64,000 bases of DNA, from contig NZ_WPZQ01000015.1 of the NCBI RefSeq assembly GCF_013030265.1, positions 1-64,000 on the forward strand, in the 5' to 3' direction. How positions within the stretch are numbered: position 1 is the stretch's first letter; every line of letters begins with the position of its first letter. Below are positions 18,337 to 26,529 of this stretch, piece after piece. The DNA comes from Ruegeria arenilitoris (GTDB taxonomy: Bacteria > Pseudomonadota > Alphaproteobacteria > Rhodobacterales > Rhodobacteraceae). Made by a program: the position numbers and the translations under genes. The notes beneath the pieces were generated by a model. It was not told the origin of the DNA. It did not search any database and saw nothing but the letters and a program-made list of their open reading frames with translations.

Positions 18337-21300
18337 TCAAAGATCGATCTCTACCACACCCCCGGCTTCGGCAGCGCGACTCTGACACAGGATCATCGCA
18401 CCTTCGCGCTGTTTATTGGAAAGGACAAAGTCGCGATGCTCAATCTCCCCGGAAATCACGCCGCATTTACAGACACCGCAAATTCCGTCTGCACATTTGA
18501 CATCCACATGTATGCCCGCCTCATTCAGCACCTGTGCTGCGTCCTTATTGGCTGGCACTGGAAGCTCGCGACCCGATTGATTGAGTCTGAGCGTAAACGG
18601 ATGATTCTCATATTCCGGCTGCTCCGGAACTGAGAAATACTCGAGATGTCGCGCTTCGTCCGGGAAACCCTGCTTTTCAGCGGCCAGGATGACTCCATCC
18701 ATATAGCGATCGGGTCCACAGGTGTAGACATGCCATCCCGGCTGATACCCCGACAGAACAACATCCAGATCCGCACGGGTACCTTCATCCGAGAAATGAT
18801 AGTGTACGCGATCGGCCCACGGCATAGAGGCAAGGTCATCCAGATAACCTGCACCCTGTCGCGTGCTGGCCGAATAGTGCAGCTCAAAATCTTTGCCCAG
18901 CGCATACAGGCGATGCGCAAAAGCAATCATCGGAGTAATGCCGATACCGCCCCCCATCAGGAACGTCTTTGCAGCAGATTCATCCAGATCAAAATGGTTG
19001 ATGGGTTTCGAAATGAAGACCTTGCGCCCCTCGTTGAAGATACGGTGCAGCAACGCTGAACCACCGCGGCCTTTATCCTCTCGCAACACGCCAATCTGGT
19101 ATATGCTGCGATCAGACGGATCACCCGACATTGAATACTGTCGCAGAAATTCCGGAGCCACCAGCACGTCCAGATGCGCCCCTGCCGTCCATTCCGGAAG
19201 CGGGGCACTGTTCATCGCCGAGAACTCATACTTGGTCACATCAGCGGTCATCTTATCGACTTTGGTCAGTTCCACCCGCATTACCGGTGCATCGCCAGCA
19301 ATCTGGTATCGATGAACAACTGACATATCGCCTGCCGCCACGCGGGATTTGTATTCCTCCGCTGTGACCATCGCCTCATAAGCGGCAATTCCGGCTTCGC
19401 GATCCATCGCAAATGGATAGGGCCAAGGATGTGGGGCGAGATATGCCGGGTATACCGCCAGTGTCTGATCTTCATATTTCAGATCCAGATCCCTTTGCAG
19501 ATCGCGCCGGTTCAGTGGCTGCTCTGTCGGTCGATAGGCACCGTCCGACTGCAACTCCAAATCCCACCACCATTTCTTGGTATCATTCAGCCCACCGTTG
19601 CCAACGGCATCGTCCAGCTTCGCCAGAACCGGAGCCGCAGACGGAATGTTCATCGCCGCCCAACGGAACGGGCGCTCCTTGAAAATACCTTCGAGGTTCC
19701 ATGGGCAGGTTTTCATGCAGCGCCCACACATCGCGCCCCCCGGCGTGGTGATCCTGTAGGTGGCACATTTCTGGCTGTCGGATTTCCAGATTTCGTAGCC
19801 GTTGAACATCAGTTTCGGTCCAGCGGTGATCGCACCCGAAGGGCATTCGCGTGCGCATTTATTGCAGCTTTCACAAAAGCTCTGCAGGCCGAAATCAATC
19901 GGTTTGTCATGTTCCATCGGCATGTCGGTTGTCACGACGCCGGATTTGAGGCGTGGGCCCAAATAGGGGTTCAGGATCACCTCACCAATGCGCGAGACCT
20001 CTCCCAATCCGCTGAGCAGCAATAGTGGCGGCTGCAGCACTTCACCATCCATCACCGTATGCGCCTTGGCCTTGTAGCCGAGATTGCGGATCTGCTGGGC
20101 AATCACGCCGCCCAGCAGCGAGAACCGCAGATAGGCCCGCATGGATTGCGCAACGCTGATCCAGTCGTCACCCGACGCGCCTTCCATGGTTTCATAGCCC
20201 TGATCAATGATCATGCTGATCGCCTGATCATGAGGTGGTACAATCTCTTCCCCCGTCGCGTCGTGGGAATACCAGCTCCATTCCGGGCAACGGCTGAGGC
20301 CAACAGCATCAACACCCAGAAAATAGCTCGCTGCCTTGAGGTTCGCGGCACTGCGTTCGGAGTCTTTGGGTTTGCTGACCTCAGCACTTTCGCCATCCTG
20401 CAGCAGGACAAACGCCCCCAATGCCCGACGCTGCGCGAAACTGGGTGCGGCCTTGCGCACATAATACCCGCCCTTGGCGCTGTCCTGCAGTGTCTTACCC
20501 ATATCGCCGAACTGGGCGCGTGCGAACATGTCGGCGCGCTTGGGTACCCGCGCGACATTTGCTTCGTCGATGTAAGTGGTCGGATCGTCGACACGTTTGA
20601 GGTTCTCAAACGGATGCGCGCCATCCATGTATCGCCGTTTGGCGTAGGGATCGCGATTCAGGGCATTCTTGGCAAAGCCTGCCCCCAACCACCAGGCCGG
20701 GCCTTGCGTTCGAAACCAGGGCTGCTGCGCCATCGGGGCCAGCGGCAGGTCGTGGGCAATATCCATCTCGGTCGTGACTGCCGCCAAACCAAAGCGCCAC
20801 CCTAACCAAGGTGCGACCAGCCCATCAACCTCTGACGATACCAGCCCGGCAGCCACGGCAAGTTTGCCCAGGTCAACTTCTGACGACATGGCGGTATGTG
20901 CCCGTGCATCAAAGCCAAGCAGGCGAATGTAATTGGCAATGACGACGGCGTTTTCAGTCGCTAGCAGACACGCCCGATGATCCTGAGCATCCAGTATCCA
21001 ATCCGCGCCAGGCTCAGATGGATCGGGATCTCGGTTGTGTTCATACAGAAATACGATGGCATGACGATGTGTGTCGATCGAACCCGGCGTCGCCTCCATG
21101 CTTTCTTTCAGATCGGCCATGATCACATCGATGCCAGAAGCCAGCGTTTTGGTTTGACGCGTCCTCAGCGCATGGGCCAGCCGATCGATATCCGGGTTCC
21201 GGCGCGGCGCATCTAGTAACGCCTCGGTTGGCAGGGGCCCACATCCAATCATCGAGGCATCATTGAAATACCCAAAGGCCTTCAGATGGTTTGCCCGCTC

Positions 21301-21549
21301 AAGCGGATCTGCGGGGACCTCGGACATCACCGTATTTACGAATCCATCCCGGATTGCATCCATCATGGCCTGAAACTCACCCATCGCGTTTACGATGCTT
21401 TCGGGTTGCTCGGGGCGATGAAAGCTAAGGTCCGGCATAGATGGCACCGAGCCAAGATCCGGCATATCGGCCTGACGCGCCAGTCGCTCCAGCGGATATG
21501 AACCCATATGAACCGGACGGTTTTTGTCTGAGAAAAAGCGGATCCCCAT
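18337..21549 (-). CDS. Self-sufficient cobalamin-dependent reductive dehalogenase (RdhA-reductase fusion)
   Basis: A 1070-residue fusion of the catabolic, oxygen-tolerant RdhA type known from NpRdhA and BhbA. Residues about 90-270 are a degenerate RdhA-like repeat and 400-560 the catalytic repeat. Two [4Fe-4S] motifs follow: C559-x2-C562-x2-C565-x3-C569-P, and C595 with C608-x2-C611-x3-C615-P. Then comes a flavin/NAD(P)H reductase part (RQYSMS near 803-808, GGGIGITPM near 866-874) and a C-terminal [2Fe-2S] ferredoxin (C1019, C1024, C1027, C1055). It should take electrons from NAD(P)H straight to cobalamin, without membrane anchor or Tat signal. K589 before C595 is a candidate acid. AGGAGG precedes ATG 21549. 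The substrate is unknown, plausibly a halogenated phenol or aromatic acid. Confidence 0.9.
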   Translation of the reverse strand: MGIRFFSDKNRPVHMGSYPLERLARQADMPDLGSVPSMPDLSFHRPEQPESIVNAMGEFQAMMDAIRDGFVNTVMSEVPADPLERANHLKAFGYFNDASMIGCGPLPTEALLDAPRRNPDIDRLAHALRTRQTKTLASGIDVIMADLKESMEATPGSIDTHRHAIVFLYEHNRDPDPSEPGADWILDAQDHRACLLATENAVVIANYIRLLGFDARAHTAMSSEVDLGKLAVAAGLVSSEVDGLVAPWLGWRFGLAAVTTEMDIAHDLPLAPMAQQPWFRTQGPAWWLGAGFAKNALNRDPYAKRRYMDGAHPFENLKRVDDPTTYIDEANVARVPKRADMFARAQFGDMGKTLQDSAKGGYYVRKAAPSFAQRRALGAFVLLQDGESAEVSKPKDSERSAANLKAASYFLGVDAVGLSRCPEWSWYSHDATGEEIVPPHDQAISMIIDQGYETMEGASGDDWISVAQSMRAYLRFSLLGGVIAQQIRNLGYKAKAHTVMDGEVLQPPLLLLSGLGEVSRIGEVILNPYLGPRLKSGVVTTDMPMEHDKPIDFGLQSFCESCNKCARECPSGAITAGPKLMFNGYEIWKSDSQKCATYRITTPGGAMCGRCMKTCPWNLEGIFKERPFRWAAMNIPSAAPVLAKLDDAVGNGGLNDTKKWWWDLELQSDGAYRPTEQPLNRRDLQRDLDLKYEDQTLAVYPAYLAPHPWPYPFAMDREAGIAAYEAMVTAEEYKSRVAAGDMSVVHRYQIAGDAPVMRVELTKVDKMTADVTKYEFSAMNSAPLPEWTAGAHLDVLVAPEFLRQYSMSGDPSDRSIYQIGVLREDKGRGGSALLHRIFNEGRKVFISKPINHFDLDESAAKTFLMGGGIGITPMIAFAHRLYALGKDFELHYSASTRQGAGYLDDLASMPWADRVHYHFSDEGTRADLDVVLSGYQPGWHVYTCGPDRYMDGVILAAEKQGFPDEARHLEYFSVPEQPEYENHPFTLRLNQSGRELPVPANKDAAQVLNEAGIHVDVKCADGICGVCKCGVISGEIEHRDFVLSNKQREGAMILCQSRAAEAGGVVEIDL

Positions 21550-21605
21550 CGCGCGCCTCCTTTGGATGACAGTCACCTATAGCCCGGTGGACAACAAAAC
21601 CACTC

Positions 21606-21617
21606 ATGACTAGTCAT
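21606..21617. promoter_or_regulatory. Candidate LysR operator
   Basis: A perfect 12-bp palindrome, ATGACTAGTCAT, in the 75-base spacer between the divergent reductive dehalogenase and LysR genes, ending 7 bases before the LysR ATG. LysR regulators often bind such sites between their own gene and the target gene. The position would suit autoregulation plus control of the dehalogenase. No binding evidence exists. Confidence 0.45.
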
Positions 21618-21624
21618 ATATGAT

Positions 21625-22527
21625 ATGAACAAAACTGATTTTACTGACCTCGATGGCAAAGTCCTGCGCACCTTTCTGACGATCCTCGAAGAGAGTTCGG
21701 TCTCAAAAGCTGCAGACCGACTGGGCGTCACGCAATCGGCAATCAGCCATACGCTGGCGAAGCTCAGGCTGGTTCTGGGCGACCCTTTGTTTGTCCGCTC
21801 GGGTCAGGGGCTGACCCCGACCGAACGCGCCCTGTCGCTGAAAGAACCGGTTCAACACGTACTGGATGGATTGCGTGCCTTGACGGAAGGGCGCCCTTTC
21901 GACCCGCTGTCAGAGGAGATCAGCGTCCAGATTGCCACCAACGACATGCCACGTGAACTGGTATTTCCGGAACTTTTGCGGACGGCACGTGCCGGTGGGG
22001 TAGGGCTGAAACTGGGCTTCATCCCGTCAGGTGTACCGTCCGCTGACATTCTGCGTAGTGACCGATGCCAGCTGATGTTGACGCCTCTGCCACCGGACGG
22101 CCCGGACATATTTCAGAAGCTCCTGATCACAAGTCCGCTCATGGTTTTCTACGATGGCGACCGGCGCGCGCCGCCAGACAACTGGCGATCTTATTGTGAA
22201 AGTGAACATGTCGAAGTGCGCTTTGCAGATGGGCGCAATGCGAGGGCCGTGATGCGTGGCGTCGATCAAAGTCAGATCCGCCCCGCCACCGTAACACTGC
22301 CAAATTTCAACGCGATCCCATCCTTCGTAAAAGGCAGCGACCTGATTTCAACCGACACGGCATTGATGAAGAACGGCCCATTGTCGTCACTGGATTGCGC
22401 GCCACTACCTTTCACGTGTGAACCTGTTTCGATCTACATGGTCTGGCATCAGCGCTCGACAAATGACCCGGCACATCGGTGGTTACGCCATCGCATCGAG
22501 GCGATCACGGCAGATCTTCAAGCCTGA
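21625..22527 (+). CDS. LysR-family regulator beside the dehalogenase
   Basis: A 300-residue LysR regulator. The N-terminal winged helix reads LRTFLTILEESSVSKAADRLGVTQSAISHTLAKLR (in parts), followed by the effector domain. It has the NodD/NahR-like feel of regulators that sense aromatic compounds. It is divergent from the reductive dehalogenase gene, so it is the likely activator of the dehalogenase-hydroxylase block. The start has no Shine-Dalgarno sequence and lies just after a palindrome; a leaderless or weakly translated message is possible. Its last 10 bases overlap the end of the convergent LysR gene. Confidence 0.88.
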   Translation: MNKTDFTDLDGKVLRTFLTILEESSVSKAADRLGVTQSAISHTLAKLRLVLGDPLFVRSGQGLTPTERALSLKEPVQHVLDGLRALTEGRPFDPLSEEISVQIATNDMPRELVFPELLRTARAGGVGLKLGFIPSGVPSADILRSDRCQLMLTPLPPDGPDIFQKLLITSPLMVFYDGDRRAPPDNWRSYCESEHVEVRFADGRNARAVMRGVDQSQIRPATVTLPNFNAIPSFVKGSDLISTDTALMKNGPLSSLDCAPLPFTCEPVSIYMVWHQRSTNDPAHRWLRHRIEAITADLQA

Positions 22528-23369
22528 GAAACAAGCCACTCGCGCATCAATCGCACCAATTCCGGCTGCCGTGGCTTTTTGGGATTAACGACAAAAAACT
22601 CGAGATCCTCCAGCAGCACTTCTGGCAACGGCTGCACCAAATCACCCGATGCAAGCTCGGATGCCACAAGCGGCTCATTCGCCAGCGCAAACCCCTGACC
22701 CGATATTGCCGCATCTATTGCAAGGCTGGTTTGGCTGAAACTCATCATTCGCGGTCTGCCAACTACGCCTGCACGTTCAAGAAACAATGGCCACAGACCA
22801 TGCGAGTCGCTGAGCAGCAGATGATCCATCAGCTCAGACGGCTGCGATACGCTCTGTGCAAGTTCGGGATTACAAACCACGACAAACGCAGAGGTGAACA
22901 ACGGTGTGGCTACAAGATCAGCAGCGAATGGTGCCCTACTTTGGCGAACGGCAATATCGATTCCGTCACTTTGGAAGTCAGCAATACGTTCCCGCGCGTC
23001 CACCTGAACCGAGATGTCCGGGTGTTTTGCCGTGAAATCCGATATTCGTGGTACCAGCCATTTCGAGGCAAAGCTTGGCGTCACAGATATCGCAATCTTT
23101 CTGTTACCCGACAGATCTTCGACAGCCTCTTCGATCAGGCGAAAGGCTCTGCGCAACGGGGAATGGAAGCGTCGGCCCGCCTCAGTCAGCCGCAATCCGC
23201 GTGGCAAGCGATCAAATAGCTGTTGCCCCAGTCTTGCCTCCAGCCCGCGCACCTGTTGGGCGACCGCACCTTGAGTAACCCCAAGCTCTTCTGCGGCGAG
23301 GCGAAAGTTGAGATGTCTGGCGGATGCTTCAAAGGCACGTATGGCGTTGAGTGGGGGAAGAGCGGTCAT
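22518..23369 (-). CDS. LysR-family regulator (GcvA-like)
   Basis: A 283-residue LysR regulator of the GcvA/AmpR type. The chosen ATG at 23369 gives the standard start LPPLNAIRAFEASARHLNF with the helix-turn-helix at AAEELGVTQGAVAQQVRGLE. A longer in-frame extension upstream looks non-coding because it runs through the divergent SDR promoter. The effector domain holds ISVTPSFASKWLVPRI and the GQGFALAN segment typical of GcvA relatives. The divergent SDR gene 103 bases away is its likely target. Confidence 0.88.
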   Translation of the reverse strand: MTALPPLNAIRAFEASARHLNFRLAAEELGVTQGAVAQQVRGLEARLGQQLFDRLPRGLRLTEAGRRFHSPLRRAFRLIEEAVEDLSGNRKIAISVTPSFASKWLVPRISDFTAKHPDISVQVDARERIADFQSDGIDIAVRQSRAPFAADLVATPLFTSAFVVVCNPELAQSVSQPSELMDHLLLSDSHGLWPLFLERAGVVGRPRMMSFSQTSLAIDAAISGQGFALANEPLVASELASGDLVQPLPEVLLEDLEFFVVNPKKPRQPELVRLMREWLVSQA

Positions 23370-23472
23370 GACACTAAGCAGTAGATTTTCTACAGCATAG
23401 AGGCAGGAGAACTGATTGGTCAAACCCACCCGGAATGCACATTTTGACTGCAGACCTTTAATGGAGAGAACA

Positions 23473-24177
23473 ATGACTGAAAAAGTTGCTCTGATCACCG
23501 CAGGCGGCAGTGGCATGGGTGCGGATTCCGCTCGTAGGCTGGCTGCAGATGGATTTAAAGTTGGCATCCTGTCTTCGTCGGGCAAAGGTGAGGCCTTAGC
23601 GCATGAGCTTGGTGGCGTCGGCGTTACAGGATCCAACCAATCCAATGATGACCTCAAGAAACTGGTCGATGCGGCCATGTCGCATTGGGGGCGTGTCGAC
23701 GTTCTGGTCAACTCCGCCGGCCACGGACCGCGCGCACCAATTCTGGAGCTGACCGATGAGGACTGGCATACAGGGATGGATGTCTACTTCATGAATGCCG
23801 TTCGGCCGACTCGGCTTGTCACCCCGATCATGCAAGCCCAGGGTGGCGGTTCCATCATCAACATCTCGACCTTTGCCGCGTTCGAGCCTGATCCGGTTTT
23901 CCCGACATCGGGCGTTTTTCGTGCGGGGCTTGCAGCCTTCACCAAGCTCTATTCCGACAAACATGCAGCCGAAAACATCCGCATGAACAACGTCCTGCCC
24001 GGCTTCATCGATAGTTTGCCGGAAAAGGAAGAATTCCGCTCACGTATTCCGATGGGCCGGTATGGCAAAAGCTATGACGAAATCGCTTCGGTCGTTGCTT
24101 TGCTTGCTTCCGAGGGGGGCGCATACATCACCGGGCAGAACATCCGCGTGGACGGCGGTATTACCCGGTCGGTCTGA
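23473..24177 (+). CDS. SDR-family protein with SxxxR in place of YxxxK
   Basis: A 234-residue short-chain dehydrogenase fold with TAGGSGMG (about 9-16) as nucleotide motif and NSAGHG as the NNAG equivalent. At the place of the catalytic YxxxK it reads S146-G-V-F-R150 within FPTSGVFRAGL. This pattern recurs in a subgroup of SDRs whose activities differ from classical alcohol dehydrogenases. The ATG at 23473 has GGAGAG upstream and is preferred over an in-frame upstream start. The C-terminal YITGQNIRVDGG is standard. It is probably controlled by the divergent GcvA-like gene; substrate unknown. Confidence 0.85.
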   Translation: MTEKVALITAGGSGMGADSARRLAADGFKVGILSSSGKGEALAHELGGVGVTGSNQSNDDLKKLVDAAMSHWGRVDVLVNSAGHGPRAPILELTDEDWHTGMDVYFMNAVRPTRLVTPIMQAQGGGSIINISTFAAFEPDPVFPTSGVFRAGLAAFTKLYSDKHAAENIRMNNVLPGFIDSLPEKEEFRSRIPMGRYGKSYDEIASVVALLASEGGAYITGQNIRVDGGITRSV

Positions 24178-24181
24178 AGCT

Positions 24182-25453
24182 TCAGAACCGTGCCTTGATG
24201 AGATGCGTCAGCGCCGCGCCTGTTTCAAAATAGGCGCGGCGAAGTCCTGTCCACTTCTCGTGATATTCGGAGACTTCAGACACTGGTAGTTCGGTCAGAT
24301 CATCGTTCAAAAGGCTTGCCGCCATCTGACGTCCGAACACGGTGCCTGGCCCGATTCCACGACCAGAAAATCCGTGCGCAGACAGGGCATTGGGTCCGAT
24401 CCGTGTGATCTTGGGTATATGATCCGAGGTCATTGCGATGCGCCCATGCCAGCCCTCAACGAATGGCTGATCCGATAGCTGAGGATAAAGCTCGGCCAAC
24501 TTGCGTCGCAGCCAGCCAACATGCGCCATCCGACCGGGTCGCTTCAGATCACCCATCCCCCCGATAATCAGACGCCCGCTTTGGTCCATGCGGAACGAGG
24601 TCATGATCAGCCCGGTATCCCAGCACCCTTCGCCAGATGGCAGAATGCTGGCACGCAGATTGTCCGATAGTGGCGCGGTGGCATACTGGAAATAATACAC
24701 CGGCACGTAATCGGGCGCGGATTCTTGCAGGCCTGCGTGATACGCATTGGTTGCTTGTATCACGGACTTTGCGCGGATGGTTCCGCCTTGTGTGCTCAGG
24801 CTCCAGACGCCGTCCACCTGATGCATCGACCGGACAGGGCTTTGTTCAAATACTTGAGCCCCCGCAGCGATTGCCGCCCGAGCGAGGCCGCGTACATAAG
24901 CCAGCGGCTGGATGGTGCCAGCCCGCGGATCCAACAATGCCCCGTGAAACGATGCGCTGCCGGTTCTTTGACCCGCTGTTTCTGCAGACAGCAATTCGAC
25001 CGGCGCGCCTGATGCCGAAAGTTGCCTATGGCGGGTCTGCAGATCCCGGAAGCCCGCAGCCGAATGCGCACAATGTAGCGTTCCATTCCTTACAGGTTCA
25101 CAATCGATCCCATGTTCCTCGATCAATCGAAAAACGTCAGATGGTGCTTTACCCAGCAGTTCGATCAGCCGATCTCCGGCGATCTGGCCAAGATGCGCGC
25201 GAATTTCATCGGGCGGCAGCCAAAGGCCTGCATTCACCAACCCAACGTTGCGCCCCGATCCGCCATGACCGATCTGATGCGCCTCAAGCAAACAAACCGA
25301 AGCGCCAGTCTGTGCCGCATGGAGCGCTGCGGAACATCCCGTATAGCCCCCGCCGATGATAGCCAGATCAACCGTAATATCTTCGGACAGCGGGTCTGCG
25401 TCGACATGCTCGCTGCTGGTGTTTTGCCAGAGGGTATGGTCGGGGTCGCTCAT
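24182..25453 (-). CDS. FAD-dependent amine/amino-acid oxidoreductase (DAO family)
   Basis: A 423-residue DAO-family flavoenzyme resembling gamma-glutamylputrescine oxidase or D-amino-acid dehydrogenases. The dinucleotide motif is LAIIGGGYTGCSAALHAA (about 29-46), followed by LEAHQIGHGGSGRNVG, where the GxSGRN stretch is typical of PuuB/OrdL-like oxidases. The C-terminal GFSGRGIGPGTVFGR closes the FAD site. It is the last gene of a minus-strand set after an acyltransferase-like gene (41-base gap) and probably oxidises an amine or amino acid handled by the same pathway. Confidence 0.85.
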   Translation of the reverse strand: MSDPDHTLWQNTSSEHVDADPLSEDITVDLAIIGGGYTGCSAALHAAQTGASVCLLEAHQIGHGGSGRNVGLVNAGLWLPPDEIRAHLGQIAGDRLIELLGKAPSDVFRLIEEHGIDCEPVRNGTLHCAHSAAGFRDLQTRHRQLSASGAPVELLSAETAGQRTGSASFHGALLDPRAGTIQPLAYVRGLARAAIAAGAQVFEQSPVRSMHQVDGVWSLSTQGGTIRAKSVIQATNAYHAGLQESAPDYVPVYYFQYATAPLSDNLRASILPSGEGCWDTGLIMTSFRMDQSGRLIIGGMGDLKRPGRMAHVGWLRRKLAELYPQLSDQPFVEGWHGRIAMTSDHIPKITRIGPNALSAHGFSGRGIGPGTVFGRQMAASLLNDDLTELPVSEVSEYHEKWTGLRRAYFETGAALTHLIKARF

Positions 25454-25494
25454 ATCAGACCTCAGTTCAGTTTTCGCGGATCATTAGCGCGGTG

Positions 25495-26529
25495 TCAGCC
25501 TGTTGCAAGCGATCTCTGATCATCCCGGCCCATCGCGATCAACATCGGATGATCTGCTTGCCGCGCCTGAAAGGATGCCTTGTCAGACATGCCTTGCCAG
25601 TTCGCAAAAACCAAAGACTGTGCAACCGCACCGCCCAGCGTCGCGCCAGGTCCAGTCACGATAAACAGGTCGGGTGCGAACTCCCGTGCGGCAGTCTGAA
25701 TGGCGCGCGTGAAGTCATAGGTCTCCGTAACCTGATGTCCCAACGTGTAGTCCCAAAGGGTTTTTGTATCCGTCGCCCTTGGCCACCAAACCTTGCCGCG
25801 CCCGTCAATAAGCGGGCGTTCAGGTTGTCCAAACAAATCCACACTCAGCCGGGCGCGCCCTTCCTCAGCAACAGGCTTCTGCAGCCCTGTATGGAATGCC
25901 GCATGGTTGGCCAGACGCATCGGGAAACGTTCCTGCACAACGGGTTGAGATGCCTCAAACGCCTTCAGACCTTCCTCATTCCCGGCCAGTACCAGCATTC
26001 CGCCCAAATCGATGGATAGCGCAAGATCGTGCCCCTCCAACGCGTTGACACGTGCCACGTGCGACAGAAGTTCTGCTTTGCGCGCAGGATCGATCTGCCA
26101 GTCTTCATCCACGAATGGATAAACCAATTGCCCACCGATTAGATGCTCCTGCATCAGTGTGCCCATGGTGTTGACCACGCGAAACCCATTCTCGGGGCTC
26201 AACGCCCCGGCGGCGGCAAGCGCGATGTACCAACCCATCGAGTTCCCGGTGACCGCGACCACATCGATATCATCCGCAAGCGCGTGCGCATCGGCAAGGG
26301 ATGCCGCATAGATCAGGGGCGAGGCCACGTCACCGCGAGAGTACTTTCCGACAGTATAGCGCGTGGCGCTGTCCAGAGCGGTGACCGTTTCCTGAGATTC
26401 TCCAGCTCGGATATCGTCATATCGATGGAACATATCCATGCGCGCAGGATGGTGGCGATGCAGGTAGCCCAGTTCGGGTTTGTTGTAGGTCCCCCGCCCG
26501 GGGCAGATTACGACGGCTGTTCGGGTCAT
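25495..26529 (-). CDS. Malonyltransferase-like (FabD fold) acyltransferase
   Basis: A 344-residue protein with the FabD/acyltransferase fold. The nucleophile elbow reads GNSMG in VAVTGNSMGWYIALAAAG, matching the GxSxG of acyl transferases with Asn in place of the usual His. A His in ANHAAFHTGL matches the second catalytic residue. The N-terminus MTRTAVVICPGRGTY replaces the usual FPGQG with CPGRG. The start overlaps the stop of the E1 dehydrogenase gene by four bases. The acyl donor and acceptor are unknown and no acyl-carrier protein gene is adjacent. The coupling to an E1 enzyme is unusual. Confidence 0.75.
   Translation of the reverse strand: MTRTAVVICPGRGTYNKPELGYLHRHHPARMDMFHRYDDIRAGESQETVTALDSATRYTVGKYSRGDVASPLIYAASLADAHALADDIDVVAVTGNSMGWYIALAAAGALSPENGFRVVNTMGTLMQEHLIGGQLVYPFVDEDWQIDPARKAELLSHVARVNALEGHDLALSIDLGGMLVLAGNEEGLKAFEASQPVVQERFPMRLANHAAFHTGLQKPVAEEGRARLSVDLFGQPERPLIDGRGKVWWPRATDTKTLWDYTLGHQVTETYDFTRAIQTAAREFAPDLFIVTGPGATLGGAVAQSLVFANWQGMSDKASFQARQADHPMLIAMGRDDQRSLATG

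Noticed and set aside
24172-24186. Short palindrome TCTGAAGCTTCAGA between convergent genes as a terminator
   Set aside because: No loop of usable size and no T tract; it overlaps the stop of the SDR gene.
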